DNA of 57,599 nt, from the IMG/VR virus record IMGVR_UViG_3300035136_000050, positions 1-57,599 of that record; one strand, 5' to 3'. The notes beneath the pieces were generated by a model. The model saw only the letters and a program-made list of their open reading frames with translations. It was not told the origin of the DNA and made no database searches. This DNA comes from a virus. A program made the translations under genes and the position numbers. Positions 17,223-25,510 of the stretch are shown here, piece by piece. Numbering within the stretch: position 1 is the stretch's first letter; every line of letters begins with the position of its first letter.

Positions 17223-17918
17223 TTATTGGTCATCGTCGCTGGTCTCCTGAACACGGAGCGGCGGGATGGACGGATGAGGCCCGGCGAGGGCGTAACGCTC
17301 GCAGCGCCAGGAACGGATGGCCCCGGCGAGTTCGAGCTGGGCGAGGAGGCGGGCGACATCGCGCAGGGGGAGTTTGGTCTTCTGGGCGATGGTTTGGTAG
17401 TGGACGCCGAGGCCGTCGCGGTCGAGGGTGTGGATGGCGGCGAGGATATAGGCGCGCGGGTCAGGCGATTGGATGGGTTGGGCTGGTTTTGCGGATTCGT
17501 CGAATAGGACGTATTCGAGGACGTCGTTGGTAGCCTGGGCCAGGTCCAGGAGGGCGTTGTAGCCGTCCCATTGGCTGAGGCAGTAGGCGGCGTTGCGGGA
17601 GTGGGCCTCGGTAAAGGCGGCGAGGCCGTGGGGGCCGTAGTGGTCGGGGTGGGACCGGGCGGCGGCGATGAATTTGGCGAGGGGGGCCTGGAGCAGGAGG
17701 GAGCGGCAGTGGGGGCAGCAGGGTAGGGGGCCGAGGGGGGCGTCGTCGGTGTCGGGATGGCGGGCGATGTCGCTGGGGAAGGTGGTCCACCAGCAGCAGG
17801 CGGCGGAGTAGATGGCCCACTGGCCGCCGCCGTAGAGGGGGATGTCGGGGGATTGGGATTGGATTTGGGATAGGGTTATTTTGGATATTGGGTATTGGGT
17901 ATTAGATATTTGAGACAT
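17223..17918 (-). CDS. Hypothetical protein with C-terminal winged helix
   Basis: A 231-residue protein; AGGAG precedes the ATG at 17918. The first 20 residues translate a tattggg repeat. A CxxC pair (PCCPHCRS) near residue 70 suggests a small metal site. The C-terminal third (LAAIHTLDRDGLGVHYQTIA, RDVARLLAQLELAGAIRSW) is a winged-helix DNA-binding domain. It sits between the replication genes and the leader-controlled operon and may be a regulator. The family is not recognised. Confidence 0.6.
   Translation of the reverse strand: MSQISNTQYPISKITLSQIQSQSPDIPLYGGGQWAIYSAACCWWTTFPSDIARHPDTDDAPLGPLPCCPHCRSLLLQAPLAKFIAAARSHPDHYGPHGLAAFTEAHSRNAAYCLSQWDGYNALLDLAQATNDVLEYVLFDESAKPAQPIQSPDPRAYILAAIHTLDRDGLGVHYQTIAQKTKLPLRDVARLLAQLELAGAIRSWRCERYALAGPHPSIPPLRVQETSDDDQ
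17876..17915. repeat. Interspersed 'tattgggtattggatatt' repeat family
   Basis: Representative copy of a degenerate hexanucleotide-like filler seen just before many start codons (for example 6241, 10381, 15003, 18455, 19360, 20106, 21706, 23320, 25065, 43155, 52587, 54172, 57255). When translated it gives NTQYPISNTQ segments at several N-termini. Confidence 0.8.
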
Positions 17919-17928
17919 TGGGTTGCTC

Positions 17929-18498
17929 CTATAGTGGGTCTATGCCGATTTGCAGGCAGTCATGGATCCAGCGGGCGAGGTCGTCGGGGGTTTGGGCGCG
18001 CTGGATGGCGGCGCGAAGTTGGGCGAGTTCGGCGGTGAAACCGGAGCCGTCCCAGCAGGGGGCGTTGATGTAGTGGACGAGGTAGGCTTGCAGGATGGCG
18101 AATTGGGTTGGAGTGGGGGGCGGGTTGGCTGGGTCCACGCGGTGGTCGAGGTAGGCGTTGACGGCGGCGGGGATTTGGCCGGTGAGTTCGTCACGCCAGT
18201 TGTAGGGTAGGCCCAGGGGGGGGCGGTAGAAACCGGGCAGATAGCCCTGGGCTGGGTTGGAGAGGGGGATCAGGACGTCGCCGGGGTTTTTGAGCAGGCC
18301 TGATTTTTGGAAGCAGGCTGGATGGAAGCGGGCCTCGATGTTGTTGGCGAATATTCTGATGGGGACGTCGGTGATGGGCTGGCCGCAGAGGCTGCAAGTG
18401 CAGCCGGGGTGGCCGGCGTCGGGGCTGGTGGTGTACCAGGTGATGGTTGGTTGGGTATTGGATATTGGAGATTGGGTATCGAGTAGTGTCGGGGACAT
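17929..18498 (-). CDS. Hypothetical protein with CxxC/HxxC metal site
   Basis: A 189-residue protein starting MSPTLLDTQSPISNTQ at 18498 behind GGAGC; the longer upstream reading is out-of-character Pro/Ser-rich antisense sequence. Residues 25-60 (CTCSLCGQPITD, then ARFHPACF) form a zinc-finger-like CxC-x2-C ... HxxC site. The C-terminal half is helical. The next gene upstream encodes a HerA-like ATPase. Function unknown. Confidence 0.6.
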   Translation of the reverse strand: MSPTLLDTQSPISNTQPTITWYTTSPDAGHPGCTCSLCGQPITDVPIRIFANNIEARFHPACFQKSGLLKNPGDVLIPLSNPAQGYLPGFYRPPLGLPYNWRDELTGQIPAAVNAYLDHRVDPANPPPTPTQFAILQAYLVHYINAPCWDGSGFTAELAQLRAAIQRAQTPDDLARWIHDCLQIGIDPL

Positions 18499-18508
18499 GA
18501 TTTTGCTC

Positions 18509-19396
18509 CTATTCGGTGGGCGTCCAGCCGAGGTCCTCGGTCTGGCGCGGGCGGATGTGGACGACCTCGGAGACGCCGGCGAGGTCGAGGATGAAATGGC
18601 CGGCGTCGAGGCGGGCGAGGTGGGCGAGGGGGATGTGGCGGGAGAGGTAGGGGCGGATGGCGTCGTAATCGTTGAGGATTTCGACACGGCCCAGAAGTTT
18701 GACGTTGACTTGGGCAAAGACGGATTTGGAGAGGTCGCCGGGGCGCTGGGTGGCGAGGACCCAGTTGATGCCGCGCTTGCGGCCCCGGCGGGCGAGGCGC
18801 TCTAGCCACTCGCGGGATTCAGCGGCCCCCCGTTGTTTGCGCTGGGGGGCGATCTCGGCGGCCTCGTCTACGAAGAGGAAGCAACGGCGTTTGACCTGGC
18901 CGGCGGTGGTGTAGAAGTCGAGGGCGAGGCGGCGGAAGATTTCGCGCTGGGCATCGAGGGTAAGCTCGCCGACGTCGAGGACGGCAGCGCCGCCCTCGTG
19001 GAGCACGAAGTTGACGATGCCAATATGTTCCCACCCGAGGTCGGGCACCTCGATGACCTCGACGCCGGGGAGGGCGGCGAGTCCGGCGAATTCGGATTCC
19101 TGATCGAAGACGAGGAAGGGGTAGCCGACGCGGTGGACCTCTTCGGCGATGACGGCGAGGGCGTAGGATTTGCCGGAGCCGCTGGAACCGATGAGGATGA
19201 GGCGGTAGCCCTGGGTGCGGAAACGCGCGCCGTCGAGGTCGAAGGTGACGGGACCGGTGACGGGGTGGTCGGCGATGTGCAGGACCGGGGGGATGCTGGC
19301 CCGGGGTAGGACTTCGGCGAATTTGACATGGCCGTCGTCGGTTTCGAGCAGGCCGAATTGGGTATTGGGTATTGGAGTTTGGGTATTGAGCGTCAT
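18509..19396 (-). CDS. HerA-like (DUF87) ATPase
   Basis: A 295-residue hexameric-type ATPase of the HerA/FtsK superfamily. Walker A is LILIGSSGSGKSYALAVIAE (about residues 66-85), followed by FDQESEFAGL. Walker B is CFLFVDEAAEIAP, and the sensor is WVLATQRPGDLSKSVFAQVN. HerA proteins translocate DNA, often with the NurA nuclease in end resection or with effectors in defence systems. No NurA lies next to it, although a PD-(D/E)XK-like protein is encoded at 25507-26055. ATGA-coupled to the Zn-finger gene upstream; AAGGAAC before the ATG. Confidence 0.8.
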   Translation of the reverse strand: MTLNTQTPIPNTQFGLLETDDGHVKFAEVLPRASIPPVLHIADHPVTGPVTFDLDGARFRTQGYRLILIGSSGSGKSYALAVIAEEVHRVGYPFLVFDQESEFAGLAALPGVEVIEVPDLGWEHIGIVNFVLHEGGAAVLDVGELTLDAQREIFRRLALDFYTTAGQVKRRCFLFVDEAAEIAPQRKQRGAAESREWLERLARRGRKRGINWVLATQRPGDLSKSVFAQVNVKLLGRVEILNDYDAIRPYLSRHIPLAHLARLDAGHFILDLAGVSEVVHIRPRQTEDLGWTPTE

Positions 19397-20094
19397 TGGT
19401 TCGAGTTCCTTTTGATTTGGGTGAGTGAGCGTGTGGACGTGGGGTGGTTTTTGTATTTACTACACGCAATGGCGCGCAGGGGGTTGGCCGGGCGCGAGTT
19501 TTGCCAGTCCTGGACCAGGGATTGTTTGAGGGAGCGAATGTAGAGGCCGCGTGGGGCGGCGTTGTGCTGGCGCAGGTATTGGTAGAGGACAGCTATGTAG
19601 AGATCGCGGATGGGCCTGGGCAGGATGGAGGCGGCGTTGAATTGGTGGTCGGTGTGGTACTCGCTGGTGTTGGTGTTGGATAGGGTCACGGGGAAGGCGA
19701 CGAGGTCCTCGGGCTGGTGCCAGATGTAGTGACGCCCGTGAACGTTGAAGACGAAGCAGATGAGGTAGTAGGTGCGATAGATGCCGGTGCCGTCGCATTT
19801 GTAGCAGTCGAGTTCGCCGGATCCCCAATAGTCGCCGGTGCCGTCGCAGGACCAGCATTCGAGGTGTTGGGCCTGGCGGCGGGCGGCGATGCAGTAGCCC
19901 TGTTCATAGAATGATTGAATGAGGGAGGTTTTGAGGGTGTAGATGGCGGCGCGGTGGGCGTAGTCGCAGTGGCGGGCGTGGCGATTGAGGTGCCAGAGGC
20001 AGCGGGCGACGAGGCGCTGGTCGTGGGCGTGGAGCCAGCGCCGGGCCTGGTGGAGGAGGTGTTGTTGGTGGAGGTAGAGTTTTAGGTATTTCAT
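19393..20094 (-). CDS. Protein with DnaJ-type zinc finger
   Basis: A 233-residue protein; AAGGAC precedes the ATG at 20094. Two CxxC pairs spaced as in DnaJ zinc fingers (CWSCDGTGDYWGSGE and CYKCDGTGIYRT) lie at about residues 80-106. The rest is His/Tyr/Arg-rich and helical, with no J domain, so this is not a co-chaperone by itself. It may be an RNA- or DNA-binding protein in the replication operon. The family is not recognised. Confidence 0.65.
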   Translation of the reverse strand: MKYLKLYLHQQHLLHQARRWLHAHDQRLVARCLWHLNRHARHCDYAHRAAIYTLKTSLIQSFYEQGYCIAARRQAQHLECWSCDGTGDYWGSGELDCYKCDGTGIYRTYYLICFVFNVHGRHYIWHQPEDLVAFPVTLSNTNTSEYHTDHQFNAASILPRPIRDLYIAVLYQYLRQHNAAPRGLYIRSLKQSLVQDWQNSRPANPLRAIACSKYKNHPTSTRSLTQIKRNSNQ

Positions 20095-20132
20095 CGGTTT
20101 GTCCTTTGGGTATTAGGTATTGGGTATTAGGG

Positions 20133-20153
20133 CAGATAAGACGTTATTATGTG
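20133..20153 (+). repeat. Dispersed 21-bp site 4 (CAGATAA-N7-TTATGTG)
   Basis: Supplies the TAA stop of the small gene 20147-20326 and lies 39 bp upstream of the next start (20094). Confidence 0.9.
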
Positions 20154-20326
20154 TCCTGGTTTTGAGTGTTGGGATAGGTGAGATGGATTGCTAGAAAGTC
20201 CAGGAACAATATGAGATAGGCTGGTTTTGTGTAGCCGGTCACGAATAGATAGACGGTTAGCAGACAAACCAGGGCGGTGATTAGTAGTTTTGTGTCGTCT
20301 TCGAGTAGCCATAGTAGTTTGTTCAT
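20147..20326 (-). CDS. Small two-segment membrane protein
   Basis: A 59-residue peptide, MNKLLWLLEDDTKLLITALV..., with two hydrophobic segments (LLITALVCLLTVYLFV and AYLILFLDFLAI) separated by TGYTKP. GGAGC lies just before the ATG at 20326. An overlapping frame of similar length on this strand is basic and not protein-like, so this frame is preferred. The stop TAA is inside the dispersed 21-bp site. The function is unknown; a small inner-membrane protein between helicase and Zn-finger genes. Confidence 0.6.
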   Translation of the reverse strand: MNKLLWLLEDDTKLLITALVCLLTVYLFVTGYTKPAYLILFLDFLAIHLTYPNTQNQDT

Positions 20327-20363
20327 GGTGCTCCTTAGAACGCGGAACGGCGGAATGGGCGGA

Positions 20364-21830
20364 TTAGAATGCTAACGGTTTGTGGTAGACCTCGGCGTCT
20401 ACGAATTGGGTTAGATGTTTGCGGAAGAAGAGTTGGACGACGCCGGTGGGGCCGTGGCGCTGCTTGGCGATGATGACGTCGGCGATGTTTTTTAGCTCGG
20501 TGTCTGGGTTGTAGAGTTCGTCGCGGTAGAGGAAAAGGACGACGTCGGCGTCTTGTTCCAGGGCACCGCTGTCACGTAGATCGCTCAGGATAGGGCGCTT
20601 GTCGTAGCGTTGCTCGACGGCGCGGGAGAGCTGGCTGGCGACGACAAGGGGCACGTGCAGCTCGCGGGCGAGTTGTTTTAGTTCGCGGCTGATTTCGGAG
20701 ACGGCCTGGACGCGGTTTTCGGTGTGACCGTCGCTGGTCATTAGCTGGAGATAGTCTACCATGATCAGGTCGAGGCCATATTCTGCGTGCATGCGGCGGG
20801 TTTTGGCGCGGAGCTGCAAGGGCGATATGCCAGGGGTGTCGTCAATGAAGATCAGGGTCTCTGACAAGCGCCCGGCAGCCTCGGTGAACTTGGGCCACTC
20901 GTCGTCGTGCAGGTTGGCGGTGCGCAGGCGCTGGCTATCAATGCCGGTTTCGGCGGAGACGAGGCGCTGGACGAGTTGTTCGTTGGACATTTCAAGGCTG
21001 AAAAAGGCGACGCGCTGCTGGTATTGGCGAGCGGCGGTGAGGGCCAGGTTGAGCAGGAAGCTGGTTTTGCCGACGCCGGGGCGGGCGGCGACGATGATCA
21101 CGTCTGATTTTTGGAGTCCGCCGAGGAGTTTGTCCAGGTCTATAAAGCCGGTGGGGATGCCGAGTGGCTCTCCCTGGTGGGCGTGCAGGTATTCTATGCG
21201 GTCGTAGTAGGCGGCCAGGAGTTTGTTTAGCGGGGTGAGGTCGTGCTCACGCTGGGTGTTTGAGACGGCGAATAGGGCGGCCTCGGCCTGGTCCAGGAGT
21301 TCCTCGACTGGGCGGTCCAGTTGCCAGGCGAGGGAGGCGATGTCGCTGGCGGCGGTGATCAGGCGGCGGCGCAGGGCGGCGCGCATGACGATGTGCGCGT
21401 AGGCGGGGGCGTGCAGGGCGGTGGGGACGGTGTTGACGAGGGTAGAGAGGTAGGCGGGGCCGCCGATTTTAGCGAGCTGGTCGCGGGCTTGGAGTTCGTC
21501 GCAGAGGGTGACGAGGTCGGGCTGCACGCGCTGGGAGTGCAGGTGTTGGATGGCGTCGTAAATCCAGCCGTGGCGGACGATGTAGAAATCGCTGGCGCTG
21601 AGGATGGGTTCGATTTCGTTGATGATGGTGGGGTCTATGAGGAGCGCGCCCAAGACGGACTCCTCGGCGTCCAGGTTGTGGGGGACGGATTTTTTGGGCT
21701 GGGTATTGGATATTGGATATTGGGTATTGTCGTCGTGCTCGGGTGGCGGTGATGTGTTGAGATCGAAGGGGGGAGCCTCGGGCACGGTTTGGGTTCCTTC
21801 GACAGGCCCAGGATGATAATTGTTGGTCAT
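20364..21830 (-). CDS. dnaB: Replicative DNA helicase DnaB
   Basis: A 488-residue hexameric 5'-3' replicative helicase. The N-terminal DnaB domain begins near residue 50 (HNLDAEESVLGALLIDPTII). The C-terminal RecA-type domain has Walker A AARPGVGKTSFLLN and Walker B LDLIMVDYLQLM. Arginine-finger-region motifs follow (DLRDSGALEQDADVVLFLYR). The first 45 residues are repeat-derived linker (NTQYPISNTQPKK). AAGGAC precedes the ATG, and the start overlaps the nucleotidyltransferase stop. With the DnaC-like and RepA-like genes it forms the replication core. Confidence 0.95.
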   Translation of the reverse strand: MTNNYHPGPVEGTQTVPEAPPFDLNTSPPPEHDDNTQYPISNTQPKKSVPHNLDAEESVLGALLIDPTIINEIEPILSASDFYIVRHGWIYDAIQHLHSQRVQPDLVTLCDELQARDQLAKIGGPAYLSTLVNTVPTALHAPAYAHIVMRAALRRRLITAASDIASLAWQLDRPVEELLDQAEAALFAVSNTQREHDLTPLNKLLAAYYDRIEYLHAHQGEPLGIPTGFIDLDKLLGGLQKSDVIIVAARPGVGKTSFLLNLALTAARQYQQRVAFFSLEMSNEQLVQRLVSAETGIDSQRLRTANLHDDEWPKFTEAAGRLSETLIFIDDTPGISPLQLRAKTRRMHAEYGLDLIMVDYLQLMTSDGHTENRVQAVSEISRELKQLARELHVPLVVASQLSRAVEQRYDKRPILSDLRDSGALEQDADVVLFLYRDELYNPDTELKNIADVIIAKQRHGPTGVVQLFFRKHLTQFVDAEVYHKPLAF

Positions 21831-22555
21831 TTCCAGAGTCCTTTTTCACGGTGTTTGGGGGCGATCCAGGGGACGCCTAGTTCGGTGAAAACGTCTTGTT
21901 CGTCGGGGGTGGTGAGGCGACCGCCGTGTCGCCAGAGGCGACGGTCGCGGCAGCGCATGTTGCCGGGGAGAGCGCCGCCCTGGGCCTGGGGTGTGAACAG
22001 CCAGCGGGCAAAGTCGGCGCTGCCGGTGCGCTGGGTGAAAATGACGCCCCAGGAGTCGAGGTTGGTGATGAACAGGTCGAGCTGGACGTCGTAGGGGGGA
22101 ACGATGAATTTTTTATAGCGGTCGCCTTGCTTGTCGCCGGGGACGAGACGGCCGGCGGCGACGAGACGGTCCAGGGCAAAGTCGAGGCGGGACTGCTGGC
22201 CGTAGACCTCGCTGAATAGATTGGTTAGCGGGTCATAGTGAGGGATGGCGACGAGTTCGATGTCGCCGATGTAGGTACACTGGCGGCGGAGGCTGCCGGC
22301 GATCTGGAGACGGGCGCAGGCAGGGGCCAGGGCACGAGTGAGTTCCTGGGCCTGGGCCAGGGCGTCGTCGTAGGAGAGTTTGAGTTTCATCGGTTCACCT
22401 CGCAGGGTTTTGTAATACTCGGGGCGGGTGATGTGTTCGAGTTTGTTGATGCCCAGGTTGAGGGCGTCGAACAGGCCCGAGGGGAAGACGCGCAGGATGC
22501 GATAGAGGGCGCGGCCCTGGGTGCTATGAATGTAGGAGTGGGATTGGATGGTCAT
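21827..22555 (-). CDS. DNA polymerase X-like nucleotidyltransferase
   Basis: A 242-residue protein with a Pol-beta-type palm. The signature is GSLRRQCTYIGDIELVAIP (GS motif with the metal-binding DxE pair), and a third acidic residue lies in VQLDLFIT. The C-terminal TGSADFARWLF and RHGGRLTTPDEQDVFTELGV resemble the end of the PolX fingers/thumb module. No HhH or PHP domains are present, so it is a minimal version. The start at 22555 gives ATGA coupling to the loader gene, but an internal ATG at 22390 (MKLKLSYDDALAQ) has a stronger GAGGTGA site. Likely roles are DNA end repair or gap filling. Confidence 0.75.
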   Translation of the reverse strand: MTIQSHSYIHSTQGRALYRILRVFPSGLFDALNLGINKLEHITRPEYYKTLRGEPMKLKLSYDDALAQAQELTRALAPACARLQIAGSLRRQCTYIGDIELVAIPHYDPLTNLFSEVYGQQSRLDFALDRLVAAGRLVPGDKQGDRYKKFIVPPYDVQLDLFITNLDSWGVIFTQRTGSADFARWLFTPQAQGGALPGNMRCRDRRLWRHGGRLTTPDEQDVFTELGVPWIAPKHREKGLWK

Positions 22556-23376
22556 TGTCCCCCCCGGGCCCCCCCAGAGGGGGGGGAGATTTGAGCGCCG
22601 TAGGGCGGGGCGAGGATGGCTAGATGGATGCAGTGATTTTTATCTATGATGCGCGTGAAAAGACGCGGGTCGTGTTTTTCTAGCTCGTCGAGGGTGAGGG
22701 CGGTGGTGATGACGGTGGGCAGGTGGGCGACGTAGCGATGGTCGAGGAGCTGGTACAGCTTTTCCTGCGCCCAGGGCGTGGCGCTGTGCGCGCCCAGGTC
22801 GTCGAGGATGAGGAGAGGGGCGCAGCGGACGGCGTCAAAGCGGGCGTCGTAGGTGGTGTTGCTGGCGGGGTTGAAGGCGGCGCGCAGGTGGTCGAGCAGG
22901 TCGGCGACGGTGTAGAGCAGGGCGGGCTGCAGCTCGACGGCGACGCGGTGGTTGGCGATGGCGGCGGCGAGGTGGGTCTTGCCGCTGCCGTGGGGGCCGA
23001 ATAATAGGAGCCAGTCGAGCGGGTCGCGGGCGTAGGCGCGAGCACGGTCGAGGGCGCGGGATAGGCGGCGGCGCTCGTCGGGGGGGAGATCGGGACGAGC
23101 GGGCTGGAAGACGTCGAAGGTTTGGTCGGCGTGCAGGGGGAGAGTGCCAAAGGCGCTGAGGCGATGGGCGCGGCGCTGGGCCAGGGTCGCGGCCTGGCAG
23201 GTGCAGGGGATGAGTTTGCCAAAGTTTGGGTCGGTGGTGGGGAGGTCGGGGCGGAGGTAGCCCAGGCCGCCACAGGTGGGGCAAGTGGATATTGGGTCCC
23301 CTCGACTAGCTCGGGGTGATAATTGGGTATTAGGTATTGGGCGTTGAGCTAATTGCACATCTGTTTGTAGGTTCAT
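22552..23376 (-). CDS. DnaC-like helicase loader ATPase
   Basis: A 274-residue AAA+ protein. The N-terminus has a CxxC zinc knuckle (CPTCGGLGYLRPDL, then CTCQ), common in DnaC/DnaI-type loaders. Walker A is LLFGPHGSGKTHLAAAIANH and Walker B is APLLILDDLGAHS. It would deliver the adjacent DnaB helicase to the origin. The last 11 residues (SPPSGGARGGQ) come from a C/G-rich repeat shared with two other genes. GGAGAA precedes the ATG at 23376. Confidence 0.9.
   Translation of the reverse strand: MNLQTDVQLAQRPIPNTQLSPRASRGDPISTCPTCGGLGYLRPDLPTTDPNFGKLIPCTCQAATLAQRRAHRLSAFGTLPLHADQTFDVFQPARPDLPPDERRRLSRALDRARAYARDPLDWLLLFGPHGSGKTHLAAAIANHRVAVELQPALLYTVADLLDHLRAAFNPASNTTYDARFDAVRCAPLLILDDLGAHSATPWAQEKLYQLLDHRYVAHLPTVITTALTLDELEKHDPRLFTRIIDKNHCIHLAILAPPYGAQISPPSGGARGGQ
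22553..22590. repeat. C-run/G-run repeat (tccccccctggggggggga)
   Basis: Three closely related copies (22556-22590, 26053-26090, 28353-28390) each sit at the junction between two leftward genes. They encode the C-terminal SPPSGGxxGGx of the upstream gene while overlapping the next start codon. Confidence 0.75.
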
Positions 23377-23401
23377 TGAATGTTCTCCATTTCGGCTAAC
23401 A

Positions 23402-23474
23402 TGTTACTTGTTACTTGTTTTTTTGGGTTTTCTCGTTTTGGGGCCAAAGTGAAAAAAACAAGTAACAAGTAACA
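23402..23474. terminator. 23-bp inverted repeat, probable leftward terminator or attenuator
   Basis: TGTTACTTGTTACTTGTTTTTTT and its exact complement enclose 27 nt between the RepA-like and loader genes. Each arm contains a duplicated GTTACTTG unit and a run of seven T or A. In leftward RNA the stem is preceded and followed by U-rich sequence, so it could reduce transcription between the two genes. Confidence 0.6.
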
Positions 23475-23489
23475 AGTTCGATATCTTTG

Positions 23490-24755
23490 CTAATCTGCCA
23501 AAGTCCAACAATTCTCTGGTGCATGTGGGTTGTCGGGTATGGTATTTATAATCAGTTCAGCCAGTTCTTGTTTAGCTTTGTAGACAGTACTGCGACTGTA
23601 GTTTTCCGGGTGTTCGTCGGCTAACTGGAAAATCTCGCTGGATTTGCGCGGCTTGCCGTCAGAGAGCAAATCCAATAACCACTCAGCGCAGGTCTGACGT
23701 TTGCTAGGCTTTTGGTATGGGTCGGGCGGCTCGACGAACTTGACCTGGGCGACGTCGCGGTTGGCCGGGTGGGGCACGAGCTGGACGCCTAGTTTGTCGG
23801 GATGGCGGGCGATGTTGTTTTTGAGGTGCCAGAATAAACGCGGCCCGTTAGGATCGGCTTGCTCGCTGGTGGGAATCCACTGCATACCCCAAACGATACT
23901 GGCCATGGATACGAGATGGGTCGAGCCGCGAACGCGGTCGAGGGACATGGGCAGGTAGCTGGCCTGGGCGGGCTTGTTGAGGTGATGGATGAGGAGCAGG
24001 CTCAGACCGAATTCCAGGGCGATCTGGTTGTAAAAGGCGACGGAAGGGTGGATATCTTCTTTGGAGTTCTCGCCGCGACTGGAGGCGCTGCCGAAGGAAT
24101 CCACAATGAGCAGGGCGGGGTTGATGGACCAGAGCATGTCCAGGAGCGTGGCCTGGTCGTCGGGCTGGTCGAGATGGATGTAGCCCCGGTCGGGACGGGG
24201 GATGAACAGGTATAGGTTTTCGAGGTCGGCGGCGGGCCAGACTGCAAAACGTTGTTTGTTGATGGCGGGGCGGTTCTCGGCGTCCACCCAGAGCACGCGG
24301 CCCGGGGGGACGGTGACGCCGTTGGGGAACTCGTCGCCCTGACAGACTATCTGGGCAATGGCCTGGGCCAGGTAGCTTTTGCCTGTTCCGGGAGCGCCGG
24401 CCAGGAGGGTCCAGAGGGACTGGGGAAGCCAGTCCTGCCAGAGCCAGGTGTAGTCTGGGAGCTGGTCGAGGATGGCGAGGGCGGAGCGGTAATCGGGCGG
24501 GTTGTCTATGGCGCGGGTGATGGCGGCGAGGTTGAGCATTTCGCGCTCGTCGCGCTGGCTGAGGAACGACGTGAACCAGGCCAGGTAGTGGTCCTGTTGG
24601 CCTGGAGAGGCGAGGATGTTGTTCAGGATGTATTGGTAGTAGTCAGTCCAGGGGGGAGTGAGGCGGGCCTGGATGTCGGGGGCGAGGGGAGTGGTGGAGC
24701 GCCCGGCGAGATAATCGGCTATTTTGCGGGTGATGAGTGGTAATGAGAGGTTCAT
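23490..24755 (-). CDS. RepA-like RecA-fold ATPase with winged helix
   Basis: A 421-residue AAA_25/RepA-type ATPase. Walker A is LLAGAPGTGKSYLAQAIAQI (about residue 115), and a WVDAENR motif follows. Walker B is PALLIVDSFGSAS, and LLLIHHLNKP is the sensor region. The C-terminus (SDGKPRKSSEIFQLADEHPE, RSTVYKAKQELAEL) is a winged helix. Relatives act in plasmid or phage replication initiation, as a helicase or primase partner. AGGAG precedes the ATG at 24755; a dispersed 21-bp site lies 20 bp upstream. Confidence 0.85.
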   Translation of the reverse strand: MNLSLPLITRKIADYLAGRSTTPLAPDIQARLTPPWTDYYQYILNNILASPGQQDHYLAWFTSFLSQRDEREMLNLAAITRAIDNPPDYRSALAILDQLPDYTWLWQDWLPQSLWTLLAGAPGTGKSYLAQAIAQIVCQGDEFPNGVTVPPGRVLWVDAENRPAINKQRFAVWPAADLENLYLFIPRPDRGYIHLDQPDDQATLLDMLWSINPALLIVDSFGSASSRGENSKEDIHPSVAFYNQIALEFGLSLLLIHHLNKPAQASYLPMSLDRVRGSTHLVSMASIVWGMQWIPTSEQADPNGPRLFWHLKNNIARHPDKLGVQLVPHPANRDVAQVKFVEPPDPYQKPSKRQTCAEWLLDLLSDGKPRKSSEIFQLADEHPENYSRSTVYKAKQELAELIINTIPDNPHAPENCWTLAD

Positions 24756-24774
24756 GATTTCTCCTGTGGCTGCG

Positions 24775-24795
24775 CATGTAATAAAGCGTTATGTG
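24775..24795 (+). repeat. Dispersed 21-bp site 5 (CATGTAA-N7-TTATGTG)
   Basis: Between the RepA-like gene start and the ASCH gene; supplies the ASCH gene's TAA stop. Confidence 0.85.
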
Positions 24796-25058
24796 CCCTG
24801 GTGGGGAGTGGTGCGTTCTGGGTCGTGGACGATGTAGACGGCGTCGTACACGAGGATTTTGTCGGCGTCTACGATGGGGTAGATGGCGGCAAGGGTGGCG
24901 ATGGCGATGACTCTGCCGGCGGGGAGTTTGTAGGGCGAGTCGTAGCCGGCGGCGGCCAGGGGGCCACGGTAGGAGGCGGCCCAGGAGCGGGTTTCGATTT
25001 GTTTGGCTCCGAGGGCGACGAGGGTGGCCCAGGGCTGGTGGAGGGTGAGGGTTTTCAT
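24789..25058 (-). CDS. ASCH-domain protein
   Basis: An 89-residue protein starting MKTLTLHQPWATLVALGAKQ at 25058 behind CAGGAG. This N-terminal signature, then IETRSW, is diagnostic of ASCH domains (PUA-like fold), which bind RNA or modified nucleosides; some hydrolyse N4-acetylcytidine. The protein is shorter than typical ASCH proteins and ends HQGT at a stop codon inside a dispersed 21-bp site, so the C-terminus may be trimmed. Confidence 0.8.
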   Translation of the reverse strand: MKTLTLHQPWATLVALGAKQIETRSWAASYRGPLAAAGYDSPYKLPAGRVIAIATLAAIYPIVDADKILVYDAVYIVHDPERTTPHQGT

Positions 25059-25510
25059 TGGGTCTCCTGGGTATTGGGTATTGGAGATTGGATATTGGGC
25101 TTGACAATGCACGGGGCTAAGGGGAAGTTGCTGTTTGTCCAATGTACGCAGTCAAAGGTTCCAGGTAATGATAGAATTGAGTTGGGAATGGCATAGGAGC
25201 CGTGGCGGATTTGGTATCCTTTGTCTTGCAAGTGTTCTTTGACTAGATCATGCATTTTAAACATACCGTCATAAATGCTTTGGTCGCGGGGTGTTATTGG
25301 TGCATTGTTGGCCCAGCCTATTGTTCGTTTGTATTTGAGCCAGACCAGGTGATTGTGTTTATTGAGTGCCTGTAATTCGAGAAATATGTGTTTTTCGAGT
25401 GTGCTCGTTGAGGTGACAGCGGAGAGATTTAGATAGGTGGTGTATATATCAAGTTCGTCTAGGAAATCGGCCAGATTGGTCATGCGTAGGACTGCGGGTA
25501 TGGAGTTCAT
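25055..25510 (-). CDS. Hypothetical protein
   Basis: A 151-residue protein, MNSIPAVLRMTNLADFLDEL, with AAGGAGA before the ATG at 25510 and ATGA overlap with the ASCH gene. The composition is AT-richer than its neighbours, with a mixed alpha/beta look (KHIFLELQALNKHNHLVWLK). The last 15 residues derive from a tattggg repeat. The family is not recognised. Confidence 0.6.
   Translation of the reverse strand: MNSIPAVLRMTNLADFLDELDIYTTYLNLSAVTSTSTLEKHIFLELQALNKHNHLVWLKYKRTIGWANNAPITPRDQSIYDGMFKMHDLVKEHLQDKGYQIRHGSYAIPNSILSLPGTFDCVHWTNSNFPLAPCIVKPNIQSPIPNTQETQ

Noticed and set aside
20127-20312. 61-codon basic frame on the minus strand
   Set aside because: The neighbouring frame (20147-20326) has a binding site and a clean two-helix membrane pattern; this frame looks like its shadow.
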